Assembly (NCBI GenBank): GCA_036417435.1
Contig: CM070904.1
Coordinates: 15,172,835 to 15,236,834 of the forward strand
Origin: Inia geoffrensis
Taxonomy: Eukaryota > Chordata > Mammalia > Artiodactyla > Iniidae
DNA: 64,000 bases
Reading direction: 5' to 3'
Under the pieces are notes generated by a model, which was given only the letters and a program-made list of their open reading frames with translations, searched no databases and was not told where the DNA came from. Shown piece by piece: positions 23,481-34,869 of the stretch. The position numbers were made by a program, and so were the translations under genes. How positions within the stretch are numbered: the stretch's first letter is position 1; each line of letters begins with the position of its first letter.

Positions 23481-24249
23481 CCTCCCATTGTAGGAAGCAA
23501 ACACCCCAACACAGAGCCATGGGCCTCTCCGCTCCCTCCCTCCTGGGCCCTTGTTGCCCAGCGGTAAATATTTAGTGTTGGGGGCAGATATTAAGAAAGC
23601 CTCATGACTCAACTGAGAGAGAGGAGATGCATCCAATTTCAGGCAGGTCTCAGATAAACAGAAGGGTTCAACTTCCTTCACACCATCTTCCTCTCCTCCA
23701 CCCTGGGTTGCTGCCAGTGAAGATGACATCTCTGGATGAAAAGCTGAGCTATCTAAGCTAAGATAGCGAATGGGATCTTGATAGAAGACCATCATCATCT
23801 TCATTTATTCACAGAGGGGAGGAAAAATCAAGGAAAGAAAAAAAATCAAGCAGTTAAACCTTTACAGGCACCCACCAGTGCAAGTTATCTTAGGAGACCT
23901 GACTCTGCTGTCTTCTCCACTAACGAGCATCCTTTTTTTTTTAAAATACGTAATCTCTGTGACTGCTGTTCTTAATCATGGATGGATGGATGGATGAGTG
24001 AGTGAGAGAAAGAGACAAAGGGCATAATCTTTGTCAAGACCCTAGAAGACTGGTAGCTAAAAAGCACAGCACCAGGTATTGATGACCCACCCCTGGGGGA
24101 ACCAGAATTCCAGCCAAATGGATTTGACTGTGTATGCTCCATGCCCTGACCTGTTTTGGGTGCTACAGAACAAAAGGAAAGGCATAAAAGATGGTCCTTG
24201 GAGAGATGCAGGAAAATGTTCAAGCAACCAGCCTTTAATGAAGAACCCA
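23481..24249. other. Unassigned DNA with a short tetranucleotide repeat
   Basis: A (TGGA)-type repeat, partly shifting to TGAG, is at about 23978-24012. An A-rich tract lies at about 23835-23850. Nothing else is recognised. Confidence 0.45.
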
Positions 24250-24660
24250 CGGTGATGCATAGATGAGAATGAGGACCCAAGTGGCTCTCTGGTTCCTGAT
24301 CAACCTCCCACCCTCTGCTCCCACCTCCACACAAATCTACTTCAACACGCTCTGCAACGGCATAGGCTACGCCTCCGTTTTTGGCGAGCCTTCCTCTTCT
24401 TTCTTCACCTGGCTAAACCCTAGCCTTTTGCAAGACCCCTGTCATGCATTTCCTCCTCCGTGAACCTTGCCCAGCCCACACAAACCTATGAAGACTTTCC
24501 CTGAGCAACCCCTGATAATAGCACTGTGTGAACTGCTCTGCAAACATTTATTGTCATGCCGCCTCCCCTACCAAAGCAACACCGTAACTCCCTCGTTCAT
24601 TCATTACTTCATTCTTACACCCATCAAGTACCATGAAGTTCTAGGTATGTTTCTCTTGTC
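24250..24660 (+). repeat. Possible L2 LINE fragment, sense
   Basis: L2-like phrases are 'ctccgtgaaccttgcccagc', 'gactttccctgagcaacccc' and 'aaacatttattgtcatgc'. The alignment by eye is weak. Confidence 0.35.
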
Positions 24661-24744
24661 ATAGGCATCTGTTATTTCTGGGGACAATATCTTGGGTAGA
24701 CCAATAGACTCCATCACTCTTAACCACTGGATAGTGTTTTCTGT

Positions 24745-24960
24745 GCAGAGATCTGTGTGGAGTGCTGTGCTAAGTACTGTACCGACTGCTAGGGACACAG
24801 AGATGAATGTGTCGCAGTTCTCACCACTGAAGAGCTGAGCGCAGGAGGTGAAACAGGCATGTAAGCAACTCAAATACGATGCATGCCTATTTGTTCTGGT
24901 GTTGAGCACAAGACTTGACCTGCAAGAGATGCTAAACAAACGTTGGTTAAATAAATGAAG
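24745..24960 (-). repeat. Possible L2 tail, antisense
   Basis: The phrases 'gtgctgtgctaagtactgta', 'ctgctagggacacagagatg' and 'gttctcaccactgaagagct' follow the antisense L2 tail. Confidence 0.5.
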
Positions 24961-25688
24961 TTTTGATGAGATGTGGGGACTTAGCCTAGGAGATTCTGGA
25001 AATTCTTTAATGTTATAGCTGTGAGACTCCTATCACATCTTTCTCTGTCCCCTTCTTGATCTCTAACCCACTCCATCTTCACTGTCACTGTCAAGTATTT
25101 CAGCAAAAGAACTAGAAGAGCCTCTCCAGAAGGTACCATGAGCCTTAAGAAGGTAAAAGCTGAAAACCGTCTCAGGTGAATGGAGCTGTTCGTGCTTTCT
25201 AAGAGTTCTCTGGAGAATCCATCTCAGGTCTACAGACCACCTCGCCCCAACAGAAATCTCCCTAAAAGACTCCAATTCCCATCTGAATGCTTTCCAATCT
25301 CTTACTATGTGGCAGCACTCTGTTGGTGAAATACTTCAGAGGAATCTAAGAGTGAATCATATTCTGTCTTCAATCAGTTCAAAATTCTACTTCATTTGGG
25401 TGATATGTTTTGTCACGGGGAGCTGTTAGTGAGTACAACCTGCCTCCTGGATTCTGATTTATGCCTTCAGTCAATTGTCAAAAATCTGCAAGTCAACTAT
25501 TACTAATAACAATAATGACTATTATATTTATATATGTTGTATATTTTAAAAAATTTAAAAGTACTTTATATGTCCTTTAGCTCCTTTGTTAAGTGCCAAG
25601 TGTACCTTCCCTCGCACCCTGCCCCAAGAAAGCCTCCAGGGGCTGATAGGGATTCCTACTGGGAAGGCTTCGCAGGAAAGAAAATGAG

Positions 25689-25690
<2 letters not shown>
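24961..25690. other. Unassigned unique DNA
   Basis: No gene or repeat is recognised. The interval becomes AT-rich at 25500-25560. Confidence 0.4.
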
Positions 25691-25738
<48 letters not shown>

Positions 25739-25780
25739 GCATGTGCGCACATGCGAATGCACACACATGCGCAATGTGTG
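25691..25780 (+). repeat. (GT)n microsatellite continuing into alternating GC/AT sequence
   Basis: About 21 GT units start at 25691 and pass into 'gtgcgtgtgcatgtgcgcac'. Purine-pyrimidine alternation is unbroken from 25691 to 25755 (65 bp). A perfect 16-bp palindrome, 'gcatgtgcgcacatgc', lies at 25739-25754. After an 'aa' break the CA/GC pattern resumes to about 25775. The overlapping frames rich in V/C or H/T codons are repeat artefacts. Confidence 0.95.
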
Positions 25781-26000
25781 CCTTTCTCTGAGTTGATTCC
25801 AAAGCCAAAGATATAAATGACTTTTAGATTGCCCCTTGTTTTGTATTATCCACGCCTCTGCCCTTCACTAGTGCAGATAATCGAGAGTTCACTGTACTGT
25901 GATTAATTATACAGCAGGGCTGAGAGCCAGCAGTCACCAAAGTGCTAGGAATTTCAGGCACAAACCCTTTTTACACTTTACACTTTAGTAGGGACAAGGA
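25781..26000. other. Unassigned unique DNA
   Basis: It includes a short direct duplication, 'acactttacactttag', near 25973-25988. No repeat family is recognised. Confidence 0.4.
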
Positions 26001-26044
26001 TTTTGTTTGTTTACTTGTTTAATTTTGTTTGTTTACTTGTTTAA
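26001..26044 (+). repeat. Perfect 22-bp tandem duplication with forkhead-type motifs
   Basis: The unit at 26001-26022 is repeated exactly at 26023-26044. Each unit contains TGTTTAC, reverse complement of the forkhead core GTAAACA, at 26008-26014 and 26030-26036. A partial third unit ('ttgtttaac') follows. Confidence 0.9.
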
Positions 26045-26064
26045 TTGTTTAACTAGATCTGGTA

Positions 26065-26240
26065 TTGATTTAGTGCCCAATCTGTGCCTGGCACCCCCCT
26101 AAGCACTCTTCTATACATCACCACATGGCGAGTACTATTATTATTCCCATTCTAGAGCTGAGAAAGCAGAGTGTAAGAGAAATTAAGTGACTTTCCCAAG
26201 GTCACACAGCTAGCAAAGACTAGAGCCAGGCTGTCTGAAA
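26065..26240 (-). repeat. MIR SINE, antisense
   Basis: Landmarks: 'ccaatctgtgcctggcaccc', 'actattattattcccattct', 'agagctgagaaagcagagtg', 'actttcccaaggtcacacag' and 'ctagcaaagactagagccag'. Confidence 0.85.
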
Positions 26241-26609
26241 ATATTTGGTAAAATACGATTAATGACTTAATCACTGACTTTGCTTTATTGTCTAACAACC
26301 ATAGGTATTAAACACATACTTCTGTTTTAGCCTAATTGCTCCAATGATTTCCCTCTAATATCTTCAGTATGGAATCCAAAACGCTTTGCAGGATTCCATG
26401 CAAAGTTTTCCTGAGTCCATGGACAGTTTAAGAAAACAAGTTCTGATCATTGAGAGCCGTGCTTGAGGTATAAACCTCAAGAGGTTAGAGCTGAGGCTTG
26501 TGGCCCAGGCAGTTAAGGTGACAGCAATAGAGCACATTATAGTTTCCCTTCTTTAAGTAGTTTCCCTTCGAGTAAAGGGAAAGAAGAGGCACTCGCAGGG
26601 GTGGAATAT

Positions 26610-26775
26610 ATGCGAAGATGCTGTACACACATGGCCTCATTAATCACGGCAATCCTGAAAGGTTAATGCTATTACTCCTTTTACACAGAGGAACCAGGGG
26701 TACAGGGAAATAAAGTGTGTATGATCACACAGATCAGACCCAGCTCCATCTGGCTTCAAAGTTCATATCTTTCCA
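26610..26775 (-). repeat. MIR SINE, antisense
   Basis: The antisense MIR order is visible: 'ggcctcattaatcacggcaa', 'attactccttttacacagag', 'gaaccaggggtacagggaaa', 'tgatcacacagatcagaccc'. Confidence 0.65.
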
Positions 26776-28359
26776 CCCCTCTTGGAAGTTAGACTTATAA
26801 ACTATAAAACTATACTATTAACAATACAATGTCAGAAAACTCGATAAGATTTTAGCCTACATCTATGTGATATAACACATTTTTTGTCAAATTTGTTTCA
26901 GGCTATGATCCTTAAGAATAATGATTAATTTCAGCTCTTTGCATGTGAACTATTCTCTGTCTTAGCCAAAACAAACAAATAAACCTTTTCATTATTCACT
27001 CCAGACCTAAACATTGTTCACTTCTTGTTTCCAACTACATCATTTCATTTTTTCTGTCTCTTAACCCTATTCTTGTTTACACTATTTCTAAATGTAGTCT
27101 TAAAACCATCCCATTGTTCCTGTTTTCAAATGAAGGTATATCTAGTTGACTTTTGGTAACCAATTCCTGTGTCTCACTTTCTGCCCACAAGTTTGCCTAT
27201 ATAGCTACCCTACACTCTCCAATTACATCTTTCTTTCTCTTTTTAAAATTTATTTTCTTACACCACATGGGAAATACTTGGTCAGCATATCCCATATTAT
27301 ACAGTCCTTCATGGATTTGAGAAGCTCACTTACACAGCTATGTTTTACTAATTTACTTTTACATTTTAGTCAAAAAAGCATGTGCCAAAGGAAAACAGAC
27401 CTCAAATGGAATTTATCATTTCGAAGCACAGTTCCATAACCAATTTGACTTCCAGTTGTTTTATTATTCCAATTAATCTCTTTAAACCTCTCTAAAGAGT
27501 TAGCATTTACATTTTTCATTTCCATCGTTAGGAACATTCTTCTAATAATAATATTTCCTAATGCCTACACTATTTCTGGGTTTGATTCCACGATACATGG
27601 TAGCACTAATCAGCAACCTGAGCCTGACTGTTCGTACAGATATCAGTGTCCCATTTTCTCTAAAATTAGCAATGTCACGCAAGCTTTCAGATGCTGTAAT
27701 TACAACCGCAACAGAGCAGAAAAGCTCCCAACAGCCACCCAGGCTCCAGCAGCCCCAGAATCAGCCCACCCCATCTGGAAATTCAAGTGTTCCTTCCTCC
27801 CTTTCACGTCTGGCTTTCAAAATAGCTCCCTTCTGCTGGAGTCCCTGCCCCAAACCCCTGATACAACGCAAGTTCTGTTTCCAAACATGTCGTGAGTTCC
27901 TTCCTGAATGTCCATGGGTGTTAGCATCTGGACTGACCTTGGGTTGCTGTCTGAGGCCCCAGGTCACAGAGTGCTTAATCCTTAAATACATCAGCCGGGC
28001 AAAGGCCAGACCAAGTCCCCTGAAAGTCAGAGGGGACAGCTGTCTGCACAGGTGATGTGGGGAAGGCCAAAGAACATCCTTGAGCACAGACATCTGGCCT
28101 GTTGCTCCTTCCCAGGACACCCAGATTGCCAGCTCCTTGGACTGAAGGCAGTGGAGTCTGGGCTCTTGTCCCTCTGCTTTGTGGAGCCTCGCCACAGTGG
28201 GCACTCAGACAAATGTACGACCTCCCCCCAGGCTGAAGATTCTCCTCCCATCCCTCCCTCCTCTTCTTGGCTGTGAGCAGTGCCGGGCAGCCAAGAAGAA
28301 ACCCCTTCCCTCTTTTCTCTCAGTCCCTGTCCCTGCTACTCCTCCTTTGAAGAGGACAG
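26776..28359. other. Unassigned DNA, AT-rich then GC-richer
   Basis: 26776-27560 is AT-rich with no named repeat. 27640-28350 is GC-richer. A 164-codon plus-strand frame (27561-28055) and a 147-codon minus-strand frame (27761-28204) overlap, neither with a domain, exon-like borders or poly-A context. I treat both as chance. Confidence 0.4.
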
Positions 28360-28550
28360 TGTCAGTTGTGTGACCTTGGGCACATGTCTTGACTTCCTTC
28401 CAGGTATCCCCCCCAAGAACTGAAATCCCATGTAAACATAATTTAGATGAGCTCAGACACTGGCCCTTGTTTAACGTTGTACCCTGGCACCCAGCACAGA
28501 GCTTGAAATATCGCATGCACTCAAAAAATATTTGTTGAATGAATAACTGA
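28360..28550 (+). repeat. MIR/L2-tail repeat, sense
   Basis: The text 'gttgtgtgaccttgggcaca', 'accctggcacccagcacaga' and 'aaaatatttgttgaatgaat' combines a MIR-like core with the tail shared by MIR and L2. Confidence 0.65.
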
Positions 28551-28677
28551 ACTTTGTGACTGAGGATACTACCTACCTCAGGGAGTTTAGGAGGGATAGC
28601 TGTTTAAAGATTATCTAAGAAAATATGTTTTAAATTAGTTTGTTTCCCTCTCTTAAAATTAGCAGTGACTTCTAAGC

Positions 28678-28700
28678 AAAAAAAAAAAAAAAAAAAAAAA
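28678..28700 (+). repeat. Poly-A tract (23 A)
   Basis: An uninterrupted run of 23 A follows 'gtgacttctaagc'. It may be the tail of a retroposed fragment, but the upstream 100 bp match no element I know. Confidence 0.9.
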
Positions 28701-28774
28701 GACATATCCCAGAGGTATAAGGTGAGTATGAGAAAGAGAAGAGGTTATAAAAAAAAGGTATCCAAATAGGCCTA

Positions 28775-29270
28775 TGTGGTGGTTTTAAAATGTCCACAAA
28801 TTCCTTTATATTCCTTCCTTCAACAGTGGAGCTTAATTTCCTGCCTGTGAATAATCTGAACTTAGTGACTCATTTCTAATAAATAAAATAAATCAGAAGT
28901 GACAATGTTCAACTTTGGAGACAAGGTCATAAAAGGTACCATGGCTTCCTGCTTGCTCTGTTGCATCACTCACTCTGCAGAAACTAGCTGTCACCTCATG
29001 GAGACAGGTGAGAAACTGAGGCCTCCAGCCCACAGCCAGAGAGGAACTGGTGTTGCATGCAAACAGCGAGTGTTCTTGGAGATGGATCTTCCAGCCCCAG
29101 GAAAGCATCCTGATGACTGCAGCCCTGGCTGAACTCTGGTCTGAGCCAGAGCCACTCAGCTAAGTTGCTTCTGAATTCTTGGCCCATGGACTGTGAGATG
29201 ATTTGTGTTTGTTGTTTTAAGCCACTAAATTTTGGGATAATTTGTAATGCAGAAATAGATAACTGATACA
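28775..29270 (+). mobile_element. MLT1 LTR, sense, near full length
   Basis: It starts at 'tgtggtggttttaaaatgtc' and ends at 'agaaatagataactgataca', passing 'gtcataaaaggtaccatggc', 'ttccagccccaggaaagcat', 'gatgactgcagccctggctg' and 'gttttaagccactaaatttt'. At 496 bp it is close to the family's usual length. The two 5-bp flanks (gccta/gcccc) match only in part. Confidence 0.92.
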
Positions 29271-30289
29271 GCCCCATAAAACCCCTCACCAAGAGGCCTG
29301 CCCAGCACTCCTGGGCTCAGAACTCCCTCATTTCCTTGGCAGGTAAGTCCCAGGTCTGCTGGTAGCAGGTCCTGAGCAGGGAAGTACCTGCCATCCCTCT
29401 TTCTCCTGCAGACTGGCACATTTGCCCCCCTTCCAGGGTTTTTCTGATATTAGCAGTTCCAGTTGTCATTGCCATGGCAGCTTTAGACCCCTGTCTCTGT
29501 TTTGGCTTCCACAGTAATCTCTTGGCAGAGGTCAAAACATCCACAGGCCAAATAGGTCCCTAACTCTTCTTAGTTTGACTTGCATTTTGTTTTGTTTTAA
29601 GATGTGAGCTACTCTTTGAAAATGGGAAGGGTAATTTCAATTAGGATAATGAAATGACCCATAAGTATTTAGTTTGTCTCTCACCAATTAAAAATAACAT
29701 CAAAAGAAAAATTGTAAAATTTTTAAGCTGTAAAGGCCAAAAAACATGGAGATTGGACAACAGCTGACAAGAGATTTCAACAGAAATCTCTTTAGAGCCG
29801 AATGGAGGTGTGACAATGGACTTTGAGGGAAGGAAGCTCAACGTGGGGAACTATGGAGGATTATACTTACTAAAAGTGGACCCAATGTGCCCTGAACACT
29901 CTTGGAAAGGCTCAGAGCTTCTGAATATGAAACCTCATAAAGAAGGCATGAGGTGTAAGGCTGAAAACGGGATAACTAGTTGGATAACTGTATATGGAGA
30001 GTTGGAGCTCCTGCTTTGCAAGCACCTAAGCAGCCTGGCAACCAGCACCCCTCCTTGCCAAGTGCTGTGGCCTTGACAGGAGACTGTGGCTTACTCTTCG
30101 GGGAACTTGAATCTGAGAATCTCCAGACTTGGGAACACAAGCCAAGTTTGGTGTGGGAGACACTGGGACATAGCGCTAATGAAGATGCTTTCAATATTTT
30201 CCCCTGCCCTCTTTTAAAAATCTCAGTAGCTTCGTTTATGACTACCAGGTAGGAGGTTTGAGGATAATTCTTTAAATAAATTGAATGGT
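29271..30289. other. Unassigned unique DNA
   Basis: No repeat is confidently named. A short perfect hairpin (9-bp arms 'aagagattt'/'aaatctctt') sits at 29769-29792. Confidence 0.4.
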
Positions 30290-30609
30290 CTCATGGAAGT
30301 GCCATGTTAATAGGCTGACATTAAGAGTCCCCCTCAGAGAAGATGGTGACTCACTGCTTAACCACCTTACAGAGAAGCCCACCAGTTAACAGGTCTCACC
30401 CAATGTACGGAGCTTCCAACTACCAGTGCCCTGCTCTGAAATGTGAACAGCCAGACAAGGACCACAGATAATTTGAGGAAATACTGACAGAAAAGTCAGA
30501 GATTAAAAAACAAAAATTAAAACCAAAACAAACACACACACACAGAGAAGAAAGGAATCAGAAGTAAACTTTAAAAATATAATCAATAATCTGAAACAAG
30601 AAAAGATAC

Positions 30610-31062
30610 TATATTAGTTTTTCAAGGCTGCTACAAACAAATTACCACAAATTGGTTGGTTTAAACACAGATATTTATTATCTCATACTTCAGCAGCCAG
30701 GAGTCTGAAATCAAGGTGTCAGCAGGGTTGGTTCTTCGGATGGCTGTGAGGAAGAATATGGTCCAGACCAGTCTCCTAGCTTCTGGTGGTTGCTGACAAT
30801 CCTTTGTATCTGTTGGTTTGTGGTGGCATCACCCCAATCTCTGCCTCTGCTGGAATATGGCCTTCCATGTGTCTCTCCCTGCATCTTCACATGGCTTTCC
30901 TATAAAGACACCAGTCATTAGATTTGGGTTCCATCATAATCCAATATGACCTCATCTTAACTTAGCTAGTTACATCTGCAAAGATGTTAGGTACAAATGA
31001 GCTCACATTCGGAGGTTCTAGGTAGACCCAAATTGGGTGGGGACACTATTCAACCCAGTATA
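30610..31062 (-). mobile_element. MLT1C/D-type solo LTR, antisense, with 5-bp target duplication
   Basis: It reads 'tatattagtttttcaaggct', 'gctacaaacaaattaccaca', 'cagccaggagtctgaaatca', 'agcttctggtggttgctgac', 'atgacctcatcttaactta' and ends 'ttcaacccagta'. Flanks are gatac (30605-30609) and gacac (31063-31067), a 5-bp duplication with one transition, as expected for ERVL-class insertion. It sits inside the HAL1 relic. Confidence 0.9.
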
Positions 31063-31167
31063 GACACTATACTGAAACAGCAACAAAAGCAAAGGAACAA
31101 CCAGAGAATAGGAAAGCACACCTGGAAGTTGAACCTAGAGTAGCCAAAGTAAAAAATGCAATAAAAT

Positions 31168-31790
31168 ATTCTATTAGGGTTCACACAAAGAAGCAGAACT
31201 ACTATGAATATTATGGAATGAGGAATTTAGACTTTACACGTTGTAAAAAAGTAAAGTCTTGAAAGGGAAAGTAGAAGATCAAGGAACAGCCCTAACCAAC
31301 CCTCCTGAAGCACAGGTACAGGTGGACAAGCTGGTGATTTCAGGCACCTTCAGCTTCTGGAGTGGGTCTGTGAAGGGTTGCTGGGTAGAAGTCTATGGGA
31401 GCTGCTTTGTCATAGCTCCTGTTGCAGTGAGTTTACAGCCAAGCATCTGATGGGGGCTTGGAGTCACTGTTGCAGCAGAGCCAACACGAGAGAAAAGAGC
31501 TGGACCAGACAGGGGCAGAGTATATCGAGTGAGCAAGACAAATTGGAACCAGCTGGCACCTCTGTCTCTGTTTCGCCACTCACCACTTCTAACCACGATG
31601 AGCTCCAGCGGTGATGACTACTTCCTGTCTACCACCCAAGTCTTACACAAACTTCTCTTTGGGCCAGCTAAAACTCCAAACCATACAGAGTAGGTGACTG
31701 GGGAGAAATATAGTTCCATGTTAGCCAAGTTCACATAGTGGAAAATCAACACTGTGGAACCACTCATGGTAGCAGATTCTAGAAAATATA
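31168..31790 (-). mobile_element. Unclassified LTR-like relic, antisense
   Basis: The start 'tattagggttcacacaaaga' resembles the reversed end of several old LTRs ('ttctctggagaaccctaat'). The body has no coding sequence and resembles no family I can name. It interrupts the HAL1 relic. Confidence 0.35.
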
Positions 31791-31994
31791 CATCAGGCTA
31801 ACCAAGCTGATATGGTACAAAACTGGCATAGAGATGAGGGAATTGTGCAGAAAGTAGAACAAAAAGATAAAGAGAAGACAGAAAAGTTAAAAAAGTTTGA
31901 GATTTGGTCCAAGAGGTCCAATATTCAAATTATAGAAATTCTTGAAAAAGAGAACGAATAAACCAGAGAAAATAAAATTATTACAGAAATTAAG

Positions 31995-32324
31995 GGAGCT
32001 TCCCTGGTGGCACAGTGGTTAAGAATCTGCCTGCCAAAGTAACGGACACTGGTTGGGGAAGATCCCACATGCTGCAGAGCAGTTAGGCCCGTGTGTCACA
32101 ACTACTGAGCCTGCCCTCTAGAGCCTGTGAGCCACAACTACTGAGTCCACATGCCACAACTACTGAAACCCACATGCCTAGAACCTGTGCTCTGCAACAA
32201 GAGAAGCCACAGCAATGAGAAACCCATGCACCACAACAAAGAGTAGCCCCCACTCGCCACTACTAGAGAAAACCCATGTGCAATAACGAATACCCAATGC
32301 AGCCAAAATTTTTTAAAAAATGAA
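31995..32324 (+). mobile_element. CHR-type tRNA-derived SINE, long form, with 10-bp target duplication
   Basis: The head is 'ggagcttccctggtggcaca' with an A-box-like 'tggcacagtgg'. The body has repeated 'cacaactactga' units and 'gcaacaagagaagccacagc', ending 'ccaatgcagccaaaatt'. The direct repeat 'agaaattaag' flanks it at 31985-31994 and 32325-32334. Most CpGs of the family have decayed to TG or CA, so it is older than the copy at 53085. Confidence 0.95.
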
Positions 32325-33460
32325 AGAAATTAAGAAAATGCCACAGAAGTGAAGAGAGTTAGGCTCCAACCTGACAGGGCTCCTTTGTACAAAGTGTAAT
32401 GAATGCAAGAGAGCCAAGGTTCATAACTGAACTTTCAGAATACCCTGGGTAAAGATTTTGTTTTCTACAGGAAAACAAAATACCAGATCACATAATGAAG
32501 ACTGAGAGTCAAAAAGGATAACATTGGAAATTCGAAGACAATGGAACAATGCCTTCAATATTCTGAGGAAATTTATCTTGAATTCTTAACCTAGAATTCT
32601 ATACCTAGCCAAAATATTCAAGTGTATAGATAGAATTTTTAGACACATTAAGGATAAAAAAGTTACTTCTCGTGCACAATTTCTGGAAAAGCTACTGGGG
32701 TCTGTACCTCAGAAAAACAAAATAGTGGATAAATCAAGATTGGAGTATGCTGGAGTATAACACTTTAAAGTCACAAAGGGAAATCTCAGGATGACAGTTA
32801 TGTACCAGGGCTAAGGAGTAATTCATAGTAGCTCAGAAGAATGGATAGTTCTTCAAAGAAAAGTGTAATCAATATATATGACAATATAAAAAATATAGAT
32901 GGGTATTTGAGAGGTGCTGGAACATTAGGGGGGGGAAATGACCAAAAAATTACCCTCCCGAAATTCATAGAAAACCAAAGAAATTAAATCATAAGGCAGC
33001 AGTTAATTCCACGAAAGACAAAAAATAAAAATTATTTGAAAAAGGAAGTGTAATCATAGTAAGCTACTTAGCCCACTGGTTTTTGTACAGTGATAATGAT
33101 ATAAATTTTAACTATTGATTTAACCAGCAATTAGGGCATTACAGTACTGAGATGATAAGAAAGAGGAAGTTCATATAACTACCATAAAAAGAAAGTTCCA
33201 GGTTGGTAGATAATGTTGAAAATTGATAAATTAAGAAATAGTGGTATGAAAGAGTAGGACATAATAGTACTGTGTTTTTATCATAAACCTTAATACTATT
33301 AGAGGTTTTTTAACATGCATAAATATTAACTTAATAAAATAAGTTAATTGCTGTTGGTGTCCAGGCCCTTAATGGTCTAATTTAGGGCCTATTGAATCTA
33401 GAGTATGAGGATTTATCTATAATATTACTGAAAGAAGAGAAAAGAAAAAGATCTGGAAGA

Positions 33461-34838
33461 ATTGGGCAGCCTCAGCAAGCTAGCCCAGACAGATAACAAG
33501 GAAATACTGAGGCACTCTCAGGAAAGGAAAATATCACTGGTGGAGACTGGAAAGGAAGAAAGCCAAAGAGTAAAAGAGACCTGGGGTTGAAACGCATCTG
33601 AGGAAGAAAGCAAAGTCTACACCAGAGGGAGCCAGGTGTGGGTCCTAGGATCCAAGACAAGTCTGGAGGAGAGCTCTAGCTTGGCAAAGCAAAGGGGTCA
33701 AGGATGCATGGTCCAGAAGGGAGGACTGAGCATTTGGCCCACTGGCTGCTGCACCAGGGCACAAGCCAGGGTAACCTGCTTAATGGCCAGGCTGGACCAC
33801 GATCAATTGTATTAAGACCCTGGAAGCTTCGAAGGAAGAGCAGCCCACACTACGCTTGCTCTGATAAATGACCAGCTTCTATTTTTATTTAATCTTCATT
33901 TATAGGCCACACTTCTCTTCACTAAGAGATAGAAAGCAAGGATCTGAGTAACATCCCAGATGTCTGAAGCATGTGAGGCATCCCCCAGCCTTGAGAGTTG
34001 CCTGGAAGGAGTGACACTGGGTGGGCTTCATGAACCAGATGTCTTGGGAGGCCCCGGGTGAGCGTCTCAGCCTCCAAACCTCTCTGGGAACCCAGGGTCT
34101 GCTTTAAAGCATCCTCTCCTCCAAAAGTGACGCCAAGCCATCATTTTCTGCTCTTGGCAGCAGCACAAACCTTTCACTTAGACCTGATGTACTGTGTGAA
34201 AACAGGAGTCTGCAGGCCATTCGTTCCCAGCCCTGTCAGCTGGGAGAGCGGCATTTCCCTCAGGAACCATCAAGAGGAAAGTCGTACATTCAGTTCACCA
34301 AATGGTACCAAGTCCCCAGACCTGACCCCTTCTGACTGGTTGGTTTGTTCCTTCCTCAAGACCAGATTTACATAAGGTGATACCATTCACATAGGTGACA
34401 CATGGAGAGACTGGGCCTCATGATCTACAGAATCTCCTGCCGTGTAAGTACAATAGAAGAGGGACTCACCAAGCCACAAGAAATCTGGCTCAACAGGTCC
34501 AAAGGCAACACAGGGACACCTTCATGCCCTGGGGAGCTGGAATGCTGAGTACTTTTGCAGAGATTTGGGGGAAGACATTGTTCAGAGAATGTTGCAATCC
34601 ATATTTTTTCCAGATGTGAGGGTGATCTGCCTCCAACATCTGCCACTCAATACATATTTTCAATGCTTTATGGCACTTTTTGTTTACAAGTCAGACCTTC
34701 CGCATTGGATGGCTAACCCCTCATGGGCCAGGATCATGTCTTACAGTGAGCATATGGTAAGTAAGTAAAAGTTTGTAAAATAAATGGGCCATGCTTACTA
34801 ATTGATTTATTAAGTGTAGCAAAGGTCAGGGTTTCCGG

Positions 34839-34869
<31 letters not shown>

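Larger units (their letters stand above)
30290..33460 (+). mobile_element. HAL1-like LINE relic in several pieces, sense
   Basis: Pieces remain at about 30290-30609, 31063-31167, 31800-31994 and 32325-33460. The last has the clearest text: 'caatggaacaatgccttcaa', 'aacctagaattctataccta', 'gccaaaatattcaagtgtat', 'ctggaaaagctactggggtc' and 'atctcaggatgacagttatg'. HAL1 is an old LINE that encodes only an ORF1-like protein. No open frame survives. The family call is from memory. Confidence 0.55.

Noticed and set aside
25534..25791. Frames encoding CV, HT or similar dipeptide runs
   Set aside because: They are translations of the GT microsatellite.
27561..28204. Overlapping 164-codon plus and 147-codon minus frames
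   Set aside because: Neither shows a recognisable domain, a splice context or a poly-A tail that would suggest a processed pseudogene. The GC-richer composition lowers stop frequency.
29769..29792. Perfect 9-bp hairpin as a possible terminator or small RNA
   Set aside because: Short AT-rich hairpins are common by chance and nothing nearby suggests transcription.
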